Shown: positions 55,521 to 64,000 of the stretch, piece by piece | How positions within the stretch are numbered: position 1 is the stretch's first letter | How the letters are laid out: every line of letters starts with the position of its first letter | Assembly (NCBI GenBank): GCA_036346255.1 | Contig: CM070624.1 | Coordinates: 15,470,626 to 15,534,625, forward strand | Origin: Ampelocalamus luodianensis | Lineage: Eukaryota > Streptophyta > Magnoliopsida > Poales > Poaceae | Direction of reading: 5' to 3' | Length of the DNA: 64,000 bases | Translations under genes and position numbers: made by a program | The notes under the pieces: model-generated | What the model was told of the DNA's origin: nothing | What the model saw: the letters and a program-made list of their open reading frames with translations, nothing else | Database searches by the model: none

Positions 55521-58245
55521 TATAGTGTTGAAGTGGCTCATGAGATTTGCCAGAGCAGGAAGAGAAAGTAAAATCGACAACCAATTAGGGAAAGGAGGGG
55601 AAATGAAGGGATTTAATGTTCCAATACCTGTAAGGCCCCCCTTTCCCCTAAGTCCTGTAACTTAATGCCTTGTTTAGGAGCCAAAAATTTTTAGAGGAAA
55701 CCGTTGATTTGAGCTAGAAAGTGACCACGCATAGGGGTTAGGTCATGTGTCGTTACTATTGTTATCACATGCTACTATATCCCTGCCATAGTTGTCAATA
55801 TTGGAGCGTTGCTCTTTCTCACTATCGATGTTATTTCTCACGCTACTATTGTTAGTTGCTTAATTGCCTCCCACATTTTCAAAAACATTGCCATCGTTGG
55901 GTCATCGTGGAAAGTTGCTACCGTGTTGTGCTATATTTGAAGTCATTATCCTTAAGTGCAAGGATGTGAATACCTAAGGTAGACTTTGTCTATTGGAGTA
56001 AGGTTGTAATCTAAGGTGTGGCTTACAAGTTTGTCCGAATCATGACCCTGAATCGGGTTGGAGGTTGTTCAACATGATCACAAATCGCAGGATCGACATA
56101 GAATCTAAGATCTTATCTTATTCTACCAAATAAATAATTTTTAAAATCTACCTTGTATTTTAACACTTCTACATTTTTAAAACTATACTTTTAGAACTTT
56201 TGTTTACCAAAATGCAGTGAAAAGAAAAGTTCATTTGTTATTTATGCAAATTATAATTGATATGAATAAATCAAAAGTAAAAAATTTACAATAAAAAGGA
56301 CATATGCAAATAATTATTTATAATAAATCACTAGAATTGGCTGAATCGGGTAGGATCATATGAAAATTTTGATCATAATTATATTTTTTTGTTAGAATCG
56401 TAATGATATCAAGATTCCACCAAATTAAGACTCTACCATAAAATCGAATCGGTCCAATCAATCTGGGTCGTAGAAACGTACGATCATGTGACTAGAATCA
56501 AGATTCTGACAAGCTTGATGGCTCGAAAACCTCTCCGCTGGTCCCTAAAAAAAGAACACCTCTTTACAAGCAGAGCTAATAAATTGTTTGTTTGAAGAAA
56601 AAGGTAGAGTTTGTTGTTTTATACATCTAGTTAAGATGATAAGGGATAACAACTAAGGGTTATTGCTCACATACCTAATTAACTTTTAATTCCTCAAAAT
56701 ATATCTCATATTACTAGTTAAATGCCTGTGTTTTGCTATGGATAAAAGAAATACAATATTGCCCCCAACACGTCGAGTCGACATCATCGGAATTGGCCTG
56801 CCCAACCCACACCCTTGGCTCCACCTCCACGGTCAGCCGAGCTCTAACAAAGGTGGTGTTGCGCCTCCGCGCCCTCGGCTCCACCGCGCGCCCGATATAG
56901 CTTCACTATTTTTTTGCTCTATTTCTTTCTTAGAGAATTTTTAGGGAGGTGGAATTTGTTTGTTGGTATATTGATTTGTTTTTGTTAGATTTTTTTAGGG
57001 AGGTGGAAGGGGCTAGTTGAATGACCATGCTTTGGCCTATGCCACACTATCTACTTTGTAGCGCCTTCGCTACTGTACTTTGCCTACATAACACCCTTGG
57101 CTTGACCGCTATGGCATGCATCGCGCCTCCACCACAATGCCCAACTTGCGCTTGAGCCTCTGAAAAAATAGCATAGCGTTCGTTGACACCAAAATTAGCA
57201 CTAAATATTCGAATAACACAATGTTCATTTACATCAAAAAAACACAAGCAATGAACCTCCTCTATTGAACTATTAAAGAGTACAATGTGGTGGTGGAAGA
57301 AATCAACCTTGACTTTGCCAAGCTCTGATCTAGGGCAATGCCAAGGTCCACTGCCGAACGGTGTAGAGTTATTGCCTATCGTCTGGTTTGATTGTTTGAC
57401 CCCTATTCATCAATTGGATTGAACACACCTGAAACAAATCCAATCCATATCTCAAGAAAGGAAAATGAACAAAAACTACAAATGTTGTCCGATTGCAGTA
57501 AAGAAAAGATAAATAATCTTTAATAGCTTAGCATCTGAAGATACTAAAAGAACTGCAAATGGACATGCGTAAAATTGAACTACTAATGAGCTAATCTATA
57601 ATTAGGGTTTGTACATTCTTTAGTTTAGATTATATAAAAGCTTACAGTGCATATATCAAGCACGTTCTCTGCTAGACTGCTACGCCATGATGAAAAACAA
57701 TATGAAATGCATACCTAGACTAATGCACCAATGTCCCAAATGTAAATGGAAACATGTGCAAGCAAAACAGAAAAGGCAAAAGCTCGTGAGAGAAGGAACA
57801 ATGTTACATCAAGGAGAAGAACCACATATGCACAAGCCTCCCCAGGCACCGACGTGTATGTTTGTTCTGTTTCTCGGTTTATAAAGCATTAGTGAGAGTT
57901 TTAATAGAAAAAATTAGTTAACAAATCCAAAACAGAACCTTGACCTATCCTAATAGATCATAACAACAAATCCAACACTGGACCGTGACCTACCAGATTT
58001 GCTCCACACAAGTACACGACGCTCATGGAATGGTCGTGTAGGCATTTTATCGAACATGTGTAAGGCGTCTCGAATCCACACGAAAGTGATTATGAAAAAG
58101 ATTGCTTACAGAGAGGAATTGGGAACATTAAATAAACAAATACTTCGGCTAAGCACGCACCTCCTAGAAGCGAAGAGCCCCATCCATCCGATATTGACTG
58201 TAGTAGGTGCAAGATGGTTTCTATGCGGGCGATAGCGACGAGGAT
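55521..58245. other. intergenic, repeat-like, no gene recognised
   Basis: Mostly AT-rich. 56100-56520 has a repeated style of 'AGATTCTACCAAAT...AAATCGAATCGG' phrases. The frames at 56738-56944 (+), 57047-57247 (-) and 57687-57884 (+) carry no domain. A possible Helitron end is listed separately at 56714. Confidence 0.4.
56714..56745 (-). mobile_element. possible 3' end of a second, decayed Helitron
   Basis: On plus, A then CTAGTTAAATGCCTGTG TTTTGCTATGG follows the layout of the Helitron end at 50454 (CTAGTCATGTGCCCGTG, then CGTTGCAACG), with changes mainly at CpG positions. The matching TC end was not found, so only the terminus is called. Confidence 0.4.
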
Positions 58246-61200
58246 GAAACGACCCAATTTCGGGCGTCAAACTTTTCACAACCTTCCAGAATGTGCAGTT
58301 GTGAAGTAATAAATAGCATCACGAGCAAGCTTTCAATTACAATAAAAGCTAAACTTTTATTTCACAAGGTTAAAGCTTAAAAGTTGGTTTTAACATTGAC
58401 ACGGGCATCTAAGTCCAAAGTTAATATATTACAATACAAAAGCACTTATGATCCACAGGCACGCCTGAGCGCGATCGAGACCTAGTATCGAGTTCGTTGC
58501 CGTCCAGTGGCTCCTCTTGATCATAAGATCACCTACCCCCTCTCAGGGTTCTTCTAATGATATTTAGTAAGTATGAGTACAACAGTACTCAGCAAGTTGC
58601 ATAGAAAATTCTAATTAACTACTTGACATGATTATCAAATGAATGGAGTGGTTTTACCATAATAGGTATACGTGGAATACAATAATTGAGTTGAAAGCAG
58701 TATAGTAATTAAAACAAAATAAATATAACATCGGGGCTTTCAACATTTGCGATTACCAACTTAACATTTGTAAAACTCTACTTATGCCTCATATATTGGA
58801 ATCACCTATGAACACAGCTTTATTAACCGGAAGCATGACGTATTCGAATACCATTGATTATACTTTGTAGAGTTGTCTAACTTTACCCATAAGATACCTC
58901 AAACTCATACTATCATGCAATATACATGCAACCTAATAGCATGAGACTGAGTCGAGATAACATAGTTTTTTCACTGCTCAACCTTTCTAGTCTCTACCCG
59001 GTAGGTTCAAAGTCAATACAGCCATAAAACCACCGACCAATGGTGGAGTGCGCGGTATGATGCTAACTGATCCATACCATTGTGTAGTTCAATGAGTGCC
59101 CTAAATGGGCCACTCCTGACTCACCCCCATTCCGCGGCTACTCTATCACACAAGAGCAGTTGACATCCTGTAGATATTCAATCGAAGTGCAATGTACTAA
59201 GCCAAGTTAGATATACCAAACCAGTGGTTGAGCAATTTATATGTTTGTTATTTGCCACAAGGTTCTTGTCCTTACTTATCATCTAGTGAGGCGATGGACT
59301 ATTTACCAACTCGTGGTTGTCCACCTCTTGATCTCACCTCTTACTCACTTTTATCAAGTATATTGGGCTACCTATCCTCTTGGTATCAACCCTCAACTCT
59401 CCACCAAAGCCTATTGGCGATTAGCCAATCTTATCGGTATTTAGAAAATAATTTGTGTGGCATTGCCAAATATTTGCTATCATTTATGTAACCTAAACTT
59501 ATCAAGGTGAATATAGCCTACAAAGAATACGAGGGCTTGTATGTGGGATGATGAAATTTATCTACTCATCAGGGCATTCAAAAGTATTATTTCAACATTG
59601 AAATAATTAGCTTAAATATAATAATAAAATTAATAATGTAAATACATAAAATATAGGCTCAAAATGATCGAATGATGCAACTTATCTCCTTGCTCAAAGT
59701 CTTCAAAATTCTTTGTCTCTCTTGTATCTTGTCCGGCGTTCTCCGAAGCTTGATTATCGAAGTCAAAACTTAACATAAAATAAAATAATCCAAATAAAAT
59801 ATCCGGGCTCAACAAGAAATGAGTTGGGAACAACATGACATAAAGAAAATCCGAAAAGTATAAAGAAAGGTGGCGTGGGATGGTGGGGATTTATTTGATG
59901 TTTGATTTGGCTAAATGAAGTTGGAAATGAAATTCACGGACTCAAACGGTCAAAATGGATATAAATATGTCTAATGAGTTCTGGGTGAATACTATCAAGT
60001 CTAGTGAACAGCATCGGACCGGTACTGTTCACTTCGGGTTGGATTCTATGACCAGTAATGGGTTTTGGGTTGAAACAATAATGGTTTGAATAGTCTCGGG
60101 CCTCGATGAACAGTTTTATGCTGCATAATGGCACCTATTAATGGGTTTTTAACGAGCAGCAAAAGCACGCGGCCCATCTTGCGCTTAAGTGAGCTGAAGC
60201 TCACTCCCAAGGCGGCCGAGCAAAAAAAATTGGCGGCGGTGTTGGTTGATGGCGGTGTTGGATGGTGGGGCAGGCATCCCCAGAGCATATGCAACCCATT
60301 TTGGGGTTTTGCACGACCGGAGGAGGTATGATGAGGGCGAGCAATGATGGCGGCGCATGGCCAAAACAGGGGAATGGGGCGGTGGTGCTCCAGCCAAATT
60401 GGTCGGGCTTGAGCATTAGGGTGTGGATGGGACCTCAGGAGTGGTCTTGGTGGAGTGTGGGAGGGTTGGAGGCGGCTTGGCAATGGTGGCCGTGTATGGC
60501 GCGATGATGGAGCTTGGTGCCAGCGAGCTGGTGACGGGGAGAAGGTGGAAGGTGGTGGGGGATGTCTACGGGAGGTAGAGGCGGTGCTGGTGGAAGTGTT
60601 GGGAAGGAAAGGAAGGGAAGATGGAGGTGAATTGGACTTTAGGCTCACCGGAGAAGAAAGGGAGTGGCGGTAAAATTGAAGAAGATGGTCGTAGTTGGAG
60701 GGGAAGAAGGGTGGTGGTGAGGTTTGGTCAGTATGGGTGAAGAGGATTACGCAGATTGGATGGGCTTTTATAGCCCGAGAAGGCGGTGGCCACAGTGGCC
60801 AGAGCAAGGCTCATGCAAAGCGTAGCGGCGAGGTGGACGGTGGGGAGGATTTTACGCTGCGCAGGGAAGGGAGGTGTTGGTAGTGGCGTTGCGGTGGTGA
60901 GGCCGCCTCACTAGCGCGAAGGGATGCGTTGGTGAGGCCAGGCATGGCGAGTGCGGAGCGACGAGCAGGTGCAAAGGGGGTGCGTAGAGCACGGTACAGT
61001 GAGGACGCACGGTGGGTGGAGTTGGCCCTCGCATTAATGGGGAGGGAGGGTTGTTGGCGAGGTGGCGTGGGAGGTGGCAGTCACTGGCGCGACCTTGGCA
61101 TGAAGCGGGCGACAGCGGCGGTTGGGACGAAGGCCGTCAGCACGACGCGATGCACAAGCAAATAGAGGCGGTGAAATCTTTTGGAAATGTCGTTTTTGGT

Positions 61201-61260
61201 GGAGAAAACGAGAAGACGAAAAAGGAAAGCGGTTTTGGGTTAAGGATTTTCAGAATTTAG
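58246..61260 (-). repeat. probable LTR or solo LTR of another gypsy family
   Basis: It opens TGAAACGACCCAATTTCGGG, a start often seen in grass gypsy LTRs. It then runs through phrases parallel to the gypsy LTR at 16780 (an AT-rich half with 'GTACAACAGTACTCAGCAAG', then a GC-rich half from about 60160 with Pro/Ser-rich minus-strand frames such as 60807-60046). No internal domain or partner copy is seen. Limits are approximate and the family is inferred. Confidence 0.45.
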
Positions 61261-61263
61261 TAG

Positions 61264-62820
61264 TACTACTGCAGAAAAGGTCATCATAGACGGTTCAAAA
61301 ATGTCATCACAGACAGTTTCTTGAACCGTATATCTTTATGGGTCAATAATAACCCGAGGTTATCACAAATGGTTCATAATTGTATGTGATTACCCTTATC
61401 ACAGACGTTTTGTAGCAAAAATCGTGTATGATGGTCGACTATCATATACGGTTTTTGCTACGAATCGTCTGTGAAGGATATATGCAGGACTAAAAAAAAA
61501 AGTGTGGTCGCACCACGAAGCACCTCCTCACCACCAGCTGTAGCCTAATCGCCACCGACATGGTGTGCATTGCGTTCCACAACGTCAGCTCCCCACTCGC
61601 CGGCCTCCCGGCTCCACTCGAACCACCACCTCTCCCTACTTAGAGGCCGACGGAAGATCAGAAGCATGGCAAGGCAACATGTTCCAAACCCTAGGAATAA
61701 TAGCAAAGAAATCAAACCAAGGAGAAAGGGGAATGGAGAGATTAATGAGAGGAATGGGCTCACCAGGGTCTTAGGGGTGTCGATCTAGATGCGACGAGGT
61801 CGGCCCTGGATGGAGACACTGCCGAGGCGCATGGGCTCGTGGAGTGGAGACCGCCTCCACATCGAGCTCGCCGTAGCGCCATGGGATAGGATGAGAGGCG
61901 AGGACGGGAGCTCGCCGCAATGCCTCGAGGATGGTCAACGGTAGGGGTGAAGAGGCGAGAATGAGATGGGAGGCGGGGAGGGAAGAAGAAGGAGCGGGAG
62001 GGTGGGGAGGAGGCGATGTTAGGAGGGTGGTGCCTGTCGTTCAATATTGAGGGAATGAACGAAGGAAATGGGGATCGTGGGGGAAGATTCCATGGATTGA
62101 TGACGTGACAGGAGCTCGGATCGGTGGGTGGGTTATCACAGACGGTTTTTAATACAAACCATATGTGATATCCATATGTGATGAGCTAATACCATTACTT
62201 GGATGCCTACCTATATTCCTTACTCCCTGATTTTACTCTGTGATTTTACCATGACTTGGACACACACAAAAATGTCTAACTCCCTAATTTTACCATGATT
62301 TGGAGTTACTCTGTGATTTTACCATGACTTGGACACACACAGAAATACACACAGAAGTCATGGTAAAATCAGGGAGTGACATTTTTGTCTGTGTCCAAGT
62401 CATGGTAAAATCAAGGAATAAGGAATATAGGTAGACATTTAAGTCATGGTAAAATTAGGGAGTTAGGCGTTTCTGTGTCAGGTAAAATGGGGAAATACTT
62501 ATCACAGACGGTTTTTAATACAAACCATTTGTGATGAGATACTTATCACAAACGATTCATAATATTGGGAGATGCTTATCATAGGCGATTTTTAACACAA
62601 ACCGTTTGTAATGAGATACTTATCACAAACGGTTCACATTAAGAACCATCTGTGAAGTATGACAAACGGTTTGTAGTACGAATCATCTATGATATTAACT
62701 CATCACAGACGATTCTTAGCGTATCCAGTAATAGAGATGGTTGCGCTGGTAAAACCGTCTGTGATTATTTGGAAAACCGTCTGTAATGAGGCGTCCAATA
62801 TTAGCCTTTTTGTAGTAGTG
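61264..62820. mobile_element. non-autonomous CACTA-type element (1,557 bp)
   Basis: The right end, inverted, reads CACTACTACAAAAAGG. The left end reads TACTACTGCAGAAAAGG, the same pattern with C changed to T at the first base. Both subterminal regions contain many copies of (A)CAGACGGTT or its complement, as in CACTA elements. There is no transposase frame. A 3-bp target duplication is not evident (TAG left, CAA right). The middle (61500-62090) is GC-rich with domain-free open frames on both strands. Confidence 0.75.
62200..62470. repeat. large imperfect palindrome inside the CACTA element
   Basis: The left arm (about 62203-62340) has TACCTATATTCCTTACTCC, then three ATTTTACCATGA(C/T)TTGG words. 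The right arm (about 62350-62465) has the complements CCAAGTCATGGTAAAAT and GGAATAAGGAATATAGGTA in reverse order. The centre is near 62345. The word TTTTACCATGACTTGGAC recurs in direct order too, so the arms are themselves tandem repeats. Confidence 0.8.
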
Positions 62821-63282
62821 CAAAGTTTCAAATTTGAACCAAAACTTCATTTTTTTTTTAGAAATTCGGGTTATTCCAAAGGAGGTCAACCGGGGTGGCT
62901 TCGGCGAGCAAGACAGTCGTGAGCCGTGAGGTGTAGGCAACGAGGGGGGGGGAGGTCATGGGAGGTCATAGCGGCTCATCACGATCCATACGCCGCATCT
63001 TGATGAACAAAGTTCGAACACGGAGGTGCCGGTGGTGTACACAACAGCGGCTGAACGTGGTGGGGCATGAGGGGCTGTCGATGGTGGTGAGGAGATGTGC
63101 GGGTGGAGGGCACGATGGTGAGAGGCATCGTGTTGGGGAGGAGCCGAGGAGGTGCTGTGCTACCAAGAGAACATAAAGAGGAACGAGCAATGCGGGAGGA
63201 GGAAGGCGAAATATCGCACGTTTGGTGGGCCCACATCAGAGAGGAAGAGGGAGGGAACAAGAGAAAGTACCACCATCACAAC
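62821..63282. other. intergenic, no gene recognised
   Basis: GC-rich, with overlapping open frames on both strands (62958-63176 +, 62966-63190 -, 62979-63260 -) lacking any domain. Nothing further seen. Confidence 0.35.
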
Positions 63283-63433
63283 TAGTGGTGAAAACAACTC
63301 GGATACTTGCCAACCAATCCGGGCTTATTCAGATCAGGCTAGCACCGGCTCGGATAATCGTCGGCTAGCGTCGGCTCGGAAATGAATATGACTAGTTTTT
63401 ATCGTAAACAAATACGAATATGGTATGACCCTA
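63283..63433. mobile_element. possible hAT-like MITE remnant (about 150 bp)
   Basis: TAGTGGTGAAAAC at the left and, inverted, TAGGGTCATACC at the right resemble the TAGGG-type ends of grass hAT MITEs. Inner words (CGGATA, CGAATATGG) are also typical. No 8-bp duplication is visible, so confidence is low. Confidence 0.35.
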
Positions 63434-64000
63434 GACATCATTCGACTAGCCGACTGTTGGTGAAAAAGATGAAGCAGAGTAGGTTGAGGTCGGCGCGCGG
63501 CCGCGGTGGAGGAGGCAAAGGAATAGTCAGGGACAACGACGCTTGGTGGAGTGGGCGGAGGAGGGTAGTGAACCGGTGTGTGGCGGATATAGATGGCTCA
63601 CCGGCGAGATGGCCCGGGTTGTCGGCAACCAGAGGTAGAAAGGGATCGAAAAAAATAGAAGGAAACCATGCTCAATCTCTCCTAGTGGCTGCACTAGGGT
63701 TAATAACCCGATCTGATTTACCACTTTTCCATTTTGGCCCTCCAAGAACTTAATATTTGCAAATAGGTCCTTCCCTATTGGAATTCTTCAATTTGTGCCC
63801 CTGAAAGTTTCTGGACTCTTGCAAATCATCCCCTACTGCATCAGAATATTCCGAGTTGCCCTTCAAAACTCCATTTTCGCCACGGTAAGGTCCTACGTGT
63901 CCGTCTTGACATGTAAATTGTACGAAGATGATTCAAAACACCACTTTTGATGTGAATGAACCTTGATTGTGTAAGGAGTTTAAGAAGTGTGCATCGAATG
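63434..64000. repeat. retroelement-like non-coding sequence to the window edge
   Basis: From about 63700 the phrases 'TTTTGGCCCTCCAAGAAC', 'CAAATAGGTCCTTCCC' and 'TTTGTGCCCCTGAAAG' look like the start of a long grass LTR (inference from memory). The frame at 63382-63753 (+) has no domain. The repeat runs out of the window. Confidence 0.35.

Noticed and set aside
60046..60807. 253-codon minus-strand frame as a gene
   Set aside because: Pro/Ser/His-rich, lies in the GC-rich half of a probable LTR, and resembles the compositional frames of the other LTRs.

Overview
The window is nuclear DNA of a grass (Poaceae). Coding genes have many short exons with GT-AG introns and GC-rich third codon positions. 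The spaces between them are packed with grass-type elements: Ty3/gypsy LTR retrotransposons, Tourist- and hAT-like MITEs, a CACTA derivative, a Mutator-like element and a Helitron. I cannot name the genus from sequence alone.

Layout. 1-5519 is retroelement-derived and ends in an LTR with a primer-binding site and an unusual array of palindromes. Two MITEs (5787-6205, 6558-6810) precede a complete inositol transporter gene (8252-11074, +). 11075-16286 is repeat-rich, with an AAGTTTC-rich tract, an orphan 3'-terminal exon and a Tourist-like MITE. 16287-31075 is an old degenerate repeat gene with an RRM-like region. It is split by a complete 11.4-kb chromodomain-type gypsy element on the minus strand (16780-28223; TSD TTCCT). 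A caleosin gene follows (31804-33184, +). Next comes a long-inverted-arm element carrying two decayed copies of a MEI2-type RRM (about 33692-37170), then a tRNA-Ile(AAT) gene and a hAT-type element with a perfect 8-bp TSD (39079-40118). A mitochondrial- or plastid-like TPR protein gene lies at 41465-42903 (+). A nine-exon NTF2+RRM (G3BP-type) gene lies at 44197-49138 (-). A 5.0-kb Helitron (50454-55480, -) sits inside a small MITE and carries spliced exon pieces of at least two host genes. 55521-64000 is repeats: a possible second Helitron end, an LTR-like block, a CACTA derivative with an internal palindrome, and a small hAT-like element.

The four intact protein genes are functionally unrelated: inositol transport, oil-body/peroxygenase, TPR, and RNA-binding stress-granule type. 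I see no operon-like or pathway logic, which is normal for a plant chromosome. The exon boundaries given for these four genes keep an open frame from ATG to stop, checked by codon arithmetic by eye. No aligner, profile search or folding program was run.
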